Shown: piece after piece, positions 18,165 through 26,395 of the stretch
Layout of the letters: every line of letters starts with the position of its first letter
How positions within the stretch are numbered: position 1 is the first letter of the stretch
Assembly (NCBI GenBank): GCA_903893945.1
Contig: CAITOF010000074.1
Span: forward strand, 1 to 45,703
From: an uncultured Oxalobacteraceae bacterium
GTDB lineage: Bacteria; Pseudomonadota; Gammaproteobacteria; Burkholderiales; Burkholderiaceae_D
Direction of reading: 5' to 3'
Length of the DNA stretch: 45,703 nucleotides
Notes under the pieces: generated by a model
What the model saw: only the letters and a program-made list of their open reading frames with translations
Databases searched by the model: none
What the model was told of the DNA's origin: nothing
Position numbers and translations under genes: made by a program

Positions 18165-19649
18165 TTATTTCAACGCCGAATACCGGATACCGTAAGTGAA
18201 ATAAAGCACAACAGCGGCAATCATCCAGATTGAAAATACCTGAAAGGTCAGAGTTGACAGGTCCTTCATGATGTAAATGCAGGAAAAAATGCTTAAGACA
18301 GGTACCACGTAGGGACCAAACGGTACACGGAACCCGCCCATTTCACTTTGGTCGCCCCTCAGCTCATTTTTATGGCGCATGATGGGTACCGCAATGGCAA
18401 CCAGAATGAACGCGGTCAATGTTCCCATGCTGACCATATCCCATAAAAAATTGGAATCGACCAGACCGGCAATGATGGCAATCACTGTACTGACGATCAG
18501 GGTATTGCTCACCGGGACCTTGGTTGTCGGATTGACGCGTTTGAATATCGCCGGTGCCAGGCCGTCCAGGCTAACTGCATAAATGATCCGTGTCTGTCCA
18601 TAGATTGACACCAGTGTCACACTGAACACTGAAATAACGGCCCCGGCTGACAGCAATAATGCCGGCCATGCCTGGCCCGTGACATCCTGCAATATAACGG
18701 CCAGGCCCGCTTCCTGGCCGGTAAATTTTGACGCCGGTTGCGCGCCCACGGCGGCTATCGCCACCAGCAGGTAAAACAGGGTCACAATCGCCAATGCCAG
18801 CATAATGCCGATCGGAACATTGCGCTTTGGATTTTTGGTTTCCGCGCCGGCCGTGGCAATCGTATCCAGGCCAATGAACGAGAAAAACACGGTGCCCGAG
18901 GCAGCGGTAACACCGGCCATGCCTGCCAGTCCGTGACTGTTGTCGGTATTGAAAAACGGGAAAAAATTGTGGCTGTCAAAGCCGGAAAAAGCGATTATCA
19001 CGAAAAACAGCAGGATGGCCAGCTTGATACTGACCATAACGGCATTCATGGTGACCGACTCTTTGGTGCCGCGGCACAGCATGACGGTACACAGAATCAC
19101 CAGCAGCACGGGTGGCAGATTAAACTGACCGGGGTGAAATTCGACGCCGTTGGTGCCCAGCACCAGCATCGGCGTATGCAGCAGTTCGGGTATCTGCCAG
19201 CCTATGGAATTCTGCAGAAAATTATCAAGATAATCGGACCAGCCAATCGCCACGGCACTGCCGGCCAGGCCATATTCAAGCAGCAGGCAGGCGGCGACAA
19301 CAAAAGCCGCGAATTCACCCAGCGAGGCGTACGCAAACGAATAAGCCGAGCCGGAGGAGGGAATGCGGAATGACAGTTCAGCATAACAGAGCGCCGTCAG
19401 CCCGGCGGTTAATGCGGCGATCAGGAACGACAGGATCACGGAGGGGCCGGCTTTGGGAACGGCGACCGCCATGGTGAAAAAAATGCCGGTACCGATTGTG
19501 GCACCGACGCCGATTAAGGTCAGGGCGAACAGGCCGAGTGAGCGATGCAGTGCCGGATGCCCTTGCTCATTGATTGCGTCAGTTGTTTCATTTATGGAAT
19601 GGTTAACTTGTTTGGTGCGGGTTAATTGTTGAAACAACGTTTGTGCCAT
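18165..19649 (-). CDS. APC family amino acid permease
   Basis: Inner-membrane transporter of 494 residues with about 12 hydrophobic segments. The first segment carries the APC signature (LIGVGATIGTGIFF), with unwound-helix glycines, and FFSFIGLDTIATAGAETKNP matches the cationic amino acid transporter-like subgroup. It has AGGAATAG upstream of the ATG as ribosome binding site. It lies downstream of nothing in the same direction except by divergence from the kinase-aminotransferase gene, and it precedes the M61 gene on the same strand with 72 nt between. It probably imports an amino acid released by the exported peptidases. Which amino acid cannot be told. Confidence 0.88.
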   Translation of the reverse strand: MAQTLFQQLTRTKQVNHSINETTDAINEQGHPALHRSLGLFALTLIGVGATIGTGIFFTMAVAVPKAGPSVILSFLIAALTAGLTALCYAELSFRIPSSGSAYSFAYASLGEFAAFVVAACLLLEYGLAGSAVAIGWSDYLDNFLQNSIGWQIPELLHTPMLVLGTNGVEFHPGQFNLPPVLLVILCTVMLCRGTKESVTMNAVMVSIKLAILLFFVIIAFSGFDSHNFFPFFNTDNSHGLAGMAGVTAASGTVFFSFIGLDTIATAGAETKNPKRNVPIGIMLALAIVTLFYLLVAIAAVGAQPASKFTGQEAGLAVILQDVTGQAWPALLLSAGAVISVFSVTLVSIYGQTRIIYAVSLDGLAPAIFKRVNPTTKVPVSNTLIVSTVIAIIAGLVDSNFLWDMVSMGTLTAFILVAIAVPIMRHKNELRGDQSEMGGFRVPFGPYVVPVLSIFSCIYIMKDLSTLTFQVFSIWMIAAVVLYFTYGIRYSALK

Positions 19650-20007
19650 GAACTATTCCTAATTAATGAAGTCATCGCAACTTTAAACGGTAAATAGTAA
19701 TTTGTGGGGAAATTTTGACATGTGCCTGTTTGCCCAAGCGTTAATCCAACACCCGTCTGTTTTACAAGCCTTGTCCCGGACGGCCGGCTGGCGGATTTGT
19801 CATTTTGACCAAACCCGCAATATCGTTGGAATAATATCTGTAATACTCTAAAAGCAAGTAAATATAAGGGTTTATACGGGTTGAACATTCATATAATAAG
19901 CAGAATTATGCTAACCTTAGCATGGCGGCGACTAATCGGAGGCGGATCGTTGCCTTATAAAAGGAACAAGCAAAGAAATAAGCAAAGGGATAAGCAAAGG
20001 AATAAGC
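19650..20007. other. Divergent intergenic region between permease and fusion gene
   Basis: A 358-bp stretch without a gene. It must hold the promoters of the permease (-) and the fusion gene (+). It is AT-rich between about 19830 and 19920, where TATAAT-like boxes occur on both strands, but I find no pair of boxes with good spacing. Its right end is the four-copy 12-nt repeat listed separately. No RNA gene is evident. Confidence 0.5.
19960..20007 (+). repeat. Four tandem 12-nt repeats carrying Shine-Dalgarno cores, ending at a start codon
   Basis: Units are 19960-19971 (AAAGGAACAAGC), 19972-19983 (AAAGAAATAAGC), 19984-19995 (AAAGGGATAAGC) and 19996-20007 (AAAGGAATAAGC). The ATG of the fusion gene begins at the next base. 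The last unit places AAAGGA 6 nt before the ATG, a normal ribosome binding site, so the other units are extra copies of it. Units differ at one or two bases, so the array is not recent slippage alone. Confidence 0.9.
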
Positions 20008-22344
20008 ATGAATGCAACAAACACCCACCATGTGCGGTTTTTAACTATTGTGAAACCCGAATTTTCAACGGAAAACGTTTATGCCCTGCTGGAAAAAAAA
20101 TATCGGCTTCGTGGCGAAATCAGCGCGTTGGAAAGTGAACGTGATCTGAATTTCCGGGTAAAGACCAGCAATGGCAGCCAATATTTGCTGAAAATTTCCA
20201 ACCAGGCTGAATTCAAGGAAAATGTCGATTTTGAAATCGCTGCATTGACGCACATTGCAAAAACGGCGCCGTCGCTTCCTGTTCCGCGTCCTGTCCGTAC
20301 CACCGAGGGAAAATATGTAACGACGGTTATTTCAGAAAAAGGGGTACTGCATATCGTGCGCCTGTTAACTTTTCTGCCCGGCACGGTACTGTCGGAGGTT
20401 GAAAGAACGGAAAAACTGGTGTTTGACCAGGGAAAAATCGTTGCGAAAATGGCGCTGGCCCTGCAGGGTTTTTTTCATCCGGCGGCGGGGAGCCGCGAGT
20501 TGCTCTGGGATGTGCGCGAAGTGACAACCTTAAGCCCGATCGCAGACAAAATCGCCGATCTGCGTGTGCGCCAGGTGTGCCATGACGTCATACAGGATTT
20601 TGAAACGAACATCAAACCCACCTTGTCCGCCTTGCGGGCACAGATAGCGCATATGGATCTGAGCCGCTACAACATGGTGGTGGACGCGGCTCAACCTGAA
20701 CAGGTGGGCGGTGTACTCGATTTCGGTGACATGCATCATGGCCCCTTGATCCAGGATGTTGCCGTTGCGCTGGCTGACGTCATGCAACCCGAAACGCGTC
20801 CCTATCAGATGGCGCAGGTATTCTTGCGCGGCTATCAATACGTTTTGCCGTTGCAACTGAAAGAAATTGAACTGCTCTATGATCTGGTCCTGGTTTATCT
20901 GGTTGCGTATTACCTGATCTGTGAAAGCCGCGGTGAATCGTACAGCATTTATGATCAGCAGCATGTTCTTGCGCTGATCGACGATATGCAATGCAAGGGG
21001 CGTGAAGCGGTGACCGATCTGTTTGCGCAGGCCTGTGGTCACCCCAGACCAGCGCGTATTCCGCCAGGAGATCTGGCCTCGCTGGTTACGCGCCGTGAGG
21101 CAGTCATGGGCAAACCACTGTACGTGTTTTATGATCCGCCGTTGAACATGGTACGTGGTGAGGGCGCCTATCTTTACGACAGTCAGGGTAAATCCTATCT
21201 GGATGTTTACAATAACGTCCCGGTGGTCGGACATTCGCATCCGCTGGTGGTTCAGGCGGCCAACAGGCAGCTCGGGCAGTTAAATACCAACACCCGTTAT
21301 GTCTGCGATGAGATTATTGGTTATGCGGAGCGTATTACCTCGACATTGCCTGCAACCCTGTCGAATGCTTTTTTTGTCAATTCCGGATCGGAAGCCAACG
21401 AACTGGCCATACTGATGGCCGAGGCCTGCACGGGAAACAGGGGCGCGCTGATTATTGAGGACGCTTACCACGGCTGGACCAAGGCGGTTGCCGCTTTGTC
21501 GCCATCCGGCAAGCCGGGAACACCCATCGCCGCGCATGTGCGTACCATTCCCGCCCCGGACCGATACCGGACAGCACATACCAGTGAAGGTGAATTATTG
21601 GCCTTTTACGCGGCGGCAGTGGACCAGGCCATTGCCAGTCTGGCGCAGGCCGGAATGAAGCCCGCCTTGTTTATCGTTGATTCGGCGTTTTGCTCCAACG
21701 GCATACTCGACGTGTTACCCGGTTACCTGCCGATGGTGTTCGACAAGGTCAGAAAAGCGGGCGGCCTGTGCATTGCCGATGAAGTGCAGGCCGGCTTCGG
21801 TCGTATGGGCACACAATGGGGTTATACGCTTCATGACGTCACTCCCGACCTGATTACCATGGGGAAGCCCATGGCGAATGGGTATCCCATGGGGGGTGTC
21901 GTCTGCAGTCCGGATATCATGGCAGCCATTTCCAGGGACGGTGCGGTCTTCGCCACTTTCGGTGGAAACAATGTGGCCGCAACAGCCGCCAGTGCGGTGC
22001 TGGATGTGCTGCACCAGGAAGACCTGATTGAAAATAGCCGGACCATGGGAGCCCTTCTGAAGCGGCAACTACAAACGCTGGCCCTGAAACAGGATCTGAT
22101 CGGTGATGTGCGTGGTACCGGCATGGCAGTCGGTGTGGAACTGGTGCTGAATCGGGTCGATAAAACCCCGGCAACCCGCCAGACCCGACAACTGTTGCAG
22201 TGGATGGCCGAGCACGGTGTTGCGGCCGGTTCGGATGGGCGTTTTGGAAATGTCCTGAAACTGCGTCCACCCCTGATTTTTACACCGCACCACGTGGATC
22301 AGTTTATTGCCTGTCTGGATGAAGGTTTATCCTCTCTGAATTAA
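20008..22344 (+). CDS. Fused APH-type kinase and class III PLP aminotransferase/phospholyase
   Basis: Protein of 778 residues made of two enzymes. Residues about 1-340 are an aminoglycoside-phosphotransferase/homoserine-kinase-like domain with the catalytic loop HMDLSRYNMVVD (about 214-225) and the metal-binding GVLDFGD (about 233-239). Residues about 365-778 are a class III PLP enzyme with NSGSEANELAILMAEA, DAYHGWTKAV, IADEVQAGFGRMG and the Schiff-base lysine in TMGKPMANGYPMG (K620). The PLP half resembles ETNPPL/PHYKPL, which remove phosphate and ammonia from phosphoethanolamine or 5-phosphohydroxylysine. The matching human kinase (HYKK) belongs to the APH fold. A kinase-then-lyase function on an amino alcohol is therefore plausible; plain transamination is the alternative. 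It heads an operon with 8 nt to the next gene. Confidence 0.87.
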   Translation: MNATNTHHVRFLTIVKPEFSTENVYALLEKKYRLRGEISALESERDLNFRVKTSNGSQYLLKISNQAEFKENVDFEIAALTHIAKTAPSLPVPRPVRTTEGKYVTTVISEKGVLHIVRLLTFLPGTVLSEVERTEKLVFDQGKIVAKMALALQGFFHPAAGSRELLWDVREVTTLSPIADKIADLRVRQVCHDVIQDFETNIKPTLSALRAQIAHMDLSRYNMVVDAAQPEQVGGVLDFGDMHHGPLIQDVAVALADVMQPETRPYQMAQVFLRGYQYVLPLQLKEIELLYDLVLVYLVAYYLICESRGESYSIYDQQHVLALIDDMQCKGREAVTDLFAQACGHPRPARIPPGDLASLVTRREAVMGKPLYVFYDPPLNMVRGEGAYLYDSQGKSYLDVYNNVPVVGHSHPLVVQAANRQLGQLNTNTRYVCDEIIGYAERITSTLPATLSNAFFVNSGSEANELAILMAEACTGNRGALIIEDAYHGWTKAVAALSPSGKPGTPIAAHVRTIPAPDRYRTAHTSEGELLAFYAAAVDQAIASLAQAGMKPALFIVDSAFCSNGILDVLPGYLPMVFDKVRKAGGLCIADEVQAGFGRMGTQWGYTLHDVTPDLITMGKPMANGYPMGGVVCSPDIMAAISRDGAVFATFGGNNVAATAASAVLDVLHQEDLIENSRTMGALLKRQLQTLALKQDLIGDVRGTGMAVGVELVLNRVDKTPATRQTRQLLQWMAEHGVAAGSDGRFGNVLKLRPPLIFTPHHVDQFIACLDEGLSSLN

Positions 22345-22352
22345 GGAATTTC

Positions 22353-23129
22353 ATGCACCCTTCGATACGTGTAATTCAAATCGGCGCTGTCACTGAAATT
22401 ACCATAGACAAGCCCAAAGCCAATGCCATTGATACACCGATGAGTCAGGCCCTGTATGAAACAATGATCGAGTTTGAGAGAAATGATCAGGCCAGGGTCG
22501 CCATTATCACCGGTGCGGGTCAAAAATTTTTCTCGGCGGGTTGGGATCTGAGCGCCAATGAAGATCCGCGCGATAAGTACAGTCCGGGCGGATTCGCGGG
22601 TCTGACTGAATTGTTTGACCTGTCTAAACCGGTCCTGTGTGCTGTAAATGGCATGGCCGTCGGTGGTGGCTTTGAACTGGCACTGTCGTGCGATTTGATC
22701 GTGGCAGCCGACCATGCCACTTTTTTTCTGCCGGAAGCCAACATCGGTCTGGTGCCGGACTCTGGGGGGGTGTTGCGACTGCCCAAGGCGTTGCCCAAGG
22801 CAATTGCCATGGAAATGCTGTTGACCGGCAAACGGCTGTCTGCGCAGGAAGGCAGGCATTTTGGACTGGTGAACCAGGTCGTGCCGGCCGGTGAGTTAAT
22901 GACAGCGGCGCGGGCGCTGGCTGAAAAAATTATCAGCGCGGCGCCGCTTTCGGTACAGGCGATCAAGGAAATCGTACGTGAAACGGCCCACCTGAAGGTG
23001 CAACAGGGTTTCGAACTGTTGTACAGTAACGATCTTCCGCACTACCGCCGGTTCTCAACATCGCAAGACATACTTGAAGGTATGCACGCATTTAATGAAA
23101 AGCGCGCACCGGTTTGGAAGGGGAAATAA
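22353..23129 (+). CDS. Enoyl-CoA hydratase/isomerase family protein, CaiD-like
   Basis: Crotonase-fold protein of 258 residues. Oxyanion-hole segments SAGWDLS (61-67) and GMAVGGGFELALSCD (100-114) are visible. The paired acids are E108 and E128 (in FLPEANIGLVPDSGG), with the same 20-residue spacing as the catalytic glutamates of carnitinyl-CoA dehydratase CaiD. The stretch GGFAGLTELF and VPDSGGVLRLPK also match CaiD closely. It would add or remove water at a beta-hydroxyacyl-CoA. It sits 8 nt after the fusion gene with AAGGAAT as ribosome binding site. The actual acyl-CoA is unknown; carnitine is unlikely without CaiA, CaiB and CaiC neighbours. Confidence 0.88.
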   Translation: MHPSIRVIQIGAVTEITIDKPKANAIDTPMSQALYETMIEFERNDQARVAIITGAGQKFFSAGWDLSANEDPRDKYSPGGFAGLTELFDLSKPVLCAVNGMAVGGGFELALSCDLIVAADHATFFLPEANIGLVPDSGGVLRLPKALPKAIAMEMLLTGKRLSAQEGRHFGLVNQVVPAGELMTAARALAEKIISAAPLSVQAIKEIVRETAHLKVQQGFELLYSNDLPHYRRFSTSQDILEGMHAFNEKRAPVWKGK

Positions 23130-23911
23130 TGAGTTCTGTTTTTGCAGCGAATCTGTTTGCGGGAAAAACCGCGTTAATTACCGGCGGAGGAACCGGCATC
23201 GGGTATGCCATTGCCGAACAGCTTGGCAGGCTCGGGGCGAATCTCATCATCGCGGCACGCACGGTGGATACCCTGAAAGCCGCCCAGCAGCGCTTGGAGG
23301 CGCAAGCGATCCGGTGTGACATCGCGGAATTAAATATCCGGGATGCCGATGCTGTCGCTGAACTGTTTGAGCAACTGGCAAGTCGGGGAACATTACCCGA
23401 TATTCTGGTGAACAATGCCGGTGGACAGTTCGAAGCGCGGGCGGTTGATATTTCAGCCAACGGATTTCGTTCTGTGATCGACCTGAACCTGAACGGCACC
23501 TGGCATATGTCGAGTAACGCCGGCAAGCGCTGGATAGACGCGGGGATGCCAGGTTCGATTGTGAATATCGTGCTGTGCTGTGACAACGGCCTGCCTGACA
23601 TGGTGCACGCCGGTGCGGCCAGAGCGGGGGTGATCAACATGACCAAATCGCTCGCCGCCGGATGGGGTCCCTACGGCATTCGCGTGAACGCGATTGCGCC
23701 CGGCACAATCAAAACGTCCGGGCTGGACCAGTATGACCAGGCCAGTCTGTTAAAGGGTGTGGCGCGTCTGCCGATTTCAAGGATGGGCACACCGGAAGAA
23801 ATCGCCGAGGCAACGGCTTTTTTATGTTCGTCAGCCGCGTCCTATATGACCGGCACCGTGTTGCAGGTGGATGGGGGAGAGCATCTGGTGACGAGCAGCG
23901 CGTCGACCTGA
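23129..23911 (+). CDS. Short-chain dehydrogenase/reductase family protein, atypical active site
   Basis: Protein of 260 residues with a Rossmann fold: cofactor loop TGGGTGIG (18-25), NNAGG (95-99), and PGTIKT after the fourth helix. The usual catalytic Ser and YxxxK are not there: the segment that aligns is SIVNIVLCC (143-151) and HAGAARAGV (160-168), with Ala161 and Arg165 where Tyr and Lys are expected. A similar HxGAARAG pattern occurs in some acyl-CoA-linked SDR proteins, so it may be a variant reductase rather than inactive. I start at the ATG overlapping the upstream TAA (TAATG), preceded by AAGGGG; a TTG 15 nt upstream is less likely. It is the last gene of the operon. Confidence 0.85.
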   Translation: MSSVFAANLFAGKTALITGGGTGIGYAIAEQLGRLGANLIIAARTVDTLKAAQQRLEAQAIRCDIAELNIRDADAVAELFEQLASRGTLPDILVNNAGGQFEARAVDISANGFRSVIDLNLNGTWHMSSNAGKRWIDAGMPGSIVNIVLCCDNGLPDMVHAGAARAGVINMTKSLAAGWGPYGIRVNAIAPGTIKTSGLDQYDQASLLKGVARLPISRMGTPEEIAEATAFLCSSAASYMTGTVLQVDGGEHLVTSSAST

Positions 23912-23941
23912 AGTTCAGCAGAGTGTCGCGGTCAGGCAAAA

Positions 23942-23974
23942 AAAAGGGTGCGAGCAGAAGCCCGTACCCTTTTG
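23942..23974. terminator. Bidirectional terminator between SDR and prepilin genes
   Basis: An 11-bp stem with one G-T pair (AAAAGGGTGCG and CGTACCCTTTT) surrounds a 10-nt loop. A-run and T-run flank it on the two sides, so it can stop the + operon ending at 23911 and the - pilin operon ending at 23992. Confidence 0.75.
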
Positions 23975-23991
23975 CTGGTGTTGATCAGCGA

Positions 23992-24669
23992 TTACAGTGA
24001 GCGGCACACGGTCCAGAAGTTGGCCGAATTTTCATTGTAGGCGACGGCTGAATTGGCACCGGCTGGGTTGAATGGTGCGGCGGCATTCACCACACCTTGC
24101 AGGCTACCGACGTTTGCGCCAATGTTACTGACAGGCAGCGGACCGTCGATAATCACATCAACACCTTCAGCCTGCTGACCGGTCACGGTGGACAGGCAAA
24201 CCGAAACACCGGAAATACCGGCGGCTGCACCAAACGGAGTGAACGTAACGCCAATGATGCCGCCATTGGCCGACGTCGGATTGGTAATTGTGTTCGGTGT
24301 CGTGGCAAAAAATCCGGCTGCGCCCAGGGACTGCCAGAACGCAGTCTGGTCACCCGCCGTTGCAAATGTCGTGGCATGCGGCAAGTTAGCCAGATTCAGT
24401 GGCGCGACACCGCCGACGGTATTGGTAGTCCAGCCACGGGCCGCCAGTGTCGGCAGCGCTTCTGTACCCGGTACGGCTGCATAGCGATCAATGTAGCCGT
24501 TATATGCTGATGAAACAGCGTTCATGTTATTAACCAGGCCCTTGATGCGGCTGTTATTGATTAGCGCCTGACCTTTTAAAACACCGGCCAGCAAAACGCC
24601 GATAATGACAAGAACAATGGCAATTTCAACCAGTGTAAAGCCCGACTGACGCGATTTGATCGAATTCAT
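23992..24669 (-). CDS. Type IV prepilin, probable major MSHA-type pilin
   Basis: Prepilin of 225 residues. The leader MNSIKSRQSG is cut before FTLVEIAIVLVIIGVLLAG, with Glu at +5 and the hydrophobic helix that anchors and packs the pilin. The globular part (about 45-225) is rich in Ala, Gly, Thr and Asn and has one C-terminal disulfide candidate pair (CLS and CRSL). It has its own strong Shine-Dalgarno (AGGAG) and 173 nt of AT-rich upstream DNA with a candidate promoter, unlike the other two prepilin genes. That fits a separately and highly expressed subunit. It is the last gene of the pilus locus and is followed by the bidirectional terminator. No prepilin peptidase gene is in the window. 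Confidence 0.87.
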   Translation of the reverse strand: MNSIKSRQSGFTLVEIAIVLVIIGVLLAGVLKGQALINNSRIKGLVNNMNAVSSAYNGYIDRYAAVPGTEALPTLAARGWTTNTVGGVAPLNLANLPHATTFATAGDQTAFWQSLGAAGFFATTPNTITNPTSANGGIIGVTFTPFGAAAGISGVSVCLSTVTGQQAEGVDVIIDGPLPVSNIGANVGSLQGVVNAAAPFNPAGANSAVAYNENSANFWTVCRSL

Positions 24670-24736
24670 AAATGCTCCTGATTAGCGGTCCGTAAATAGG
24701 GGATAAATAATTGGTGGATTAACAAAACAAATAATT

Positions 24737-24765
24737 AATATGTGCTTTCTGGCAAAGATACTCAA
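24737..24765 (-). promoter_or_regulatory. Candidate promoter of the major prepilin gene
   Basis: On the minus strand TTGAGT (24765-24760) and CATATT (24742-24737) are 17 nt apart, each matching four of six consensus bases. The region is AT-rich and lies about 65 nt before the ATG. I see no sigma54 (GG-N10-GC) promoter here. Confidence 0.35.
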
Positions 24766-24842
24766 TTAATTTACACGAAGCAAGTTTAGTTGTGAAAAAC
24801 TTAAACGGGTTGTGGTAATTTTCGTCAGAACTTAATCTTTCT

Positions 24843-25592
24843 TCAATATTGCATCGATGAAGGACGCAGGCGTTCCATTTCAACACGGCGCGCGCGCAGA
24901 AATTGCAGTTCTGCGGCATCAGTGACCTGGCCACTGGCCAACAATTTGTCTAACAGCGTCAGCGCCTTGTCGGTTTCTCCCATGTCGGCCAGCATAAAAA
25001 TATCCATTTGCTGCGCCCAGTCTGGCACACTTTTGTCGGTGGCATATAAACGCAGCGCTGCGGCGTATTTTTCTGCCAGGGGTAAATCGTTTAACTGGTG
25101 CCGCGTCATGATCGCCGCATAAGCAAGTGAATTCCAGCGCCGGTCCGGATCTGCAAAAAATTGATGATAAACGAAATCAAACATGGTTGCCTGCTTGGTC
25201 GGTTCACCGACCGCGCCATAAATCTGGCTGGCAAGAAAGAGTGGATACTGCCCCCGTGGATCGAGCTGCAGAGCAAGGTTGAGCCAGACCTGTATCTGGC
25301 GGTAATCGAGTAAGCGGAATGAACCTTGTACCCCCGGCTGGTTATCAAATGTCTGTATATAAAGCAGCAGCAGTTTTGACAGTCCGATCGGTTCGCCAAA
25401 ACTGGCCAGCTGTATTGACGCCAGGCCTGGCGGTGCCGGCAGCGCTTCGGCACGGGCTAAAGGCACCGGTTGCTGTACATGCCAGAGCAATTGGGCCGAG
25501 AAGGCCAGCGCCAGAATCAGCAACACAGGTTTCGGCACAAAGCGCAACGGCCGTACCTCGGGTCTGACAGCCTGTGCAGTCTTGAGTATCAT
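24843..25592 (-). CDS. Membrane-anchored protein of unknown function, coupled to an ABC permease
   Basis: Protein of 249 residues that I cannot assign to a named family. One hydrophobic segment (about 22-40, VLLILALAFSAQLLWHV) follows a basic N terminus, so most of the chain is probably periplasmic. The rest is predicted largely helical, with TPR-like features (LNLALQLDPRGQYPLFLASQIYG, and paired helices near ALTLLDKLLAS). Its ATG overlaps the stop of the permease gene by 4 nt, which links it to the ABC exporter, and it lies between prepilin genes. A role as periplasmic accessory of that exporter or of pilus assembly is inference. Confidence 0.75.
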   Translation of the reverse strand: MILKTAQAVRPEVRPLRFVPKPVLLILALAFSAQLLWHVQQPVPLARAEALPAPPGLASIQLASFGEPIGLSKLLLLYIQTFDNQPGVQGSFRLLDYRQIQVWLNLALQLDPRGQYPLFLASQIYGAVGEPTKQATMFDFVYHQFFADPDRRWNSLAYAAIMTRHQLNDLPLAEKYAAALRLYATDKSVPDWAQQMDIFMLADMGETDKALTLLDKLLASGQVTDAAELQFLRARRVEMERLRPSSMQY

Positions 25593-26356
25593 AAGTTTTT
25601 GCGGTAAAAATCAAACAGGGCGGCTCCCGACAGCAATGCCAGATAAATGACGCTTTGCCCCAGCAGGGGCAACAGTTCATTCCAGCTACCCAGGTTATAG
25701 ACCAGCCATTCGGTACGCGTGAAGTGGTCGAGGTGTGGCAGGACTGCTGACAACACATCGATCATGGTTGACATGATGCGATTGGAGAGTGTTTTTTCAA
25801 GCAGAGGCTGGTGGCTGATGAGTTCCAGCGCGGTAATGGAACGTGCCATCAGATAAAATCCGAGCACCGAGCTTAACGCCGGCATCACCTGATTGAATGT
25901 AATGACACATAACATGGAAAAAGCGGCAATGATCCAGCATTCAAACAGCAACGACACTGTCCACAACGCACTTTGCAGCGGCGGAGCCAGCAACGAGGTT
26001 AACAGACCGAACAGGATGGCAAACAGCATCGAAATCAGGGTAAAGCCGACCAGTTTGCCGAGCAGGTATCCGCCGCGGGTCAGAGGCAGGGCCAGCACCA
26101 GTTGCAGGACCTTGTCGTTGAATTCGCGCACCAGACTGGTCACCACAAATGTGGCGAGCAGAAAAACCGCAGAAAAACGCAGAAACGAGGCCATCAGGGC
26201 CAGCTGTATTTCACGCTTCTCGGTCAACGCAAGCTCATTCAGGAACCCGCTGAATCCGATGGCCGCAACCACCACCACGGCAATCAGCCAGGTAATGCGA
26301 TTGCGTATCGCTTCAAGCAGGGTGTAGAACGCTATGGTGCGAATCTGTTTGATCAT
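25589..26356 (-). CDS. ABC-2 type exporter permease (NosY-like)
   Basis: Inner-membrane protein of 255 residues with about six hydrophobic segments. The N-terminal amphipathic start (IRTIAFYTLLEAIRNRITWL) and the segment VREFNDKVLQLVLALPLTRGGYLLGKLVG are typical of ABC-2 permeases of the NosY kind. No ATPase gene is adjacent: the neighbours are prepilin genes. The only exporter-type ATPase in the window is at 39053-39778. It starts 39 nt after the upstream prepilin stop and is coupled to the 249-residue protein downstream. Substrate unknown. Confidence 0.85.
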   Translation of the reverse strand: MIKQIRTIAFYTLLEAIRNRITWLIAVVVVAAIGFSGFLNELALTEKREIQLALMASFLRFSAVFLLATFVVTSLVREFNDKVLQLVLALPLTRGGYLLGKLVGFTLISMLFAILFGLLTSLLAPPLQSALWTVSLLFECWIIAAFSMLCVITFNQVMPALSSVLGFYLMARSITALELISHQPLLEKTLSNRIMSTMIDVLSAVLPHLDHFTRTEWLVYNLGSWNELLPLLGQSVIYLALLSGAALFDFYRKNL

Positions 26357-26395
26357 GCGGGTGTCGGGCGTGGATGACGGACGCTGAAGGCAGGT

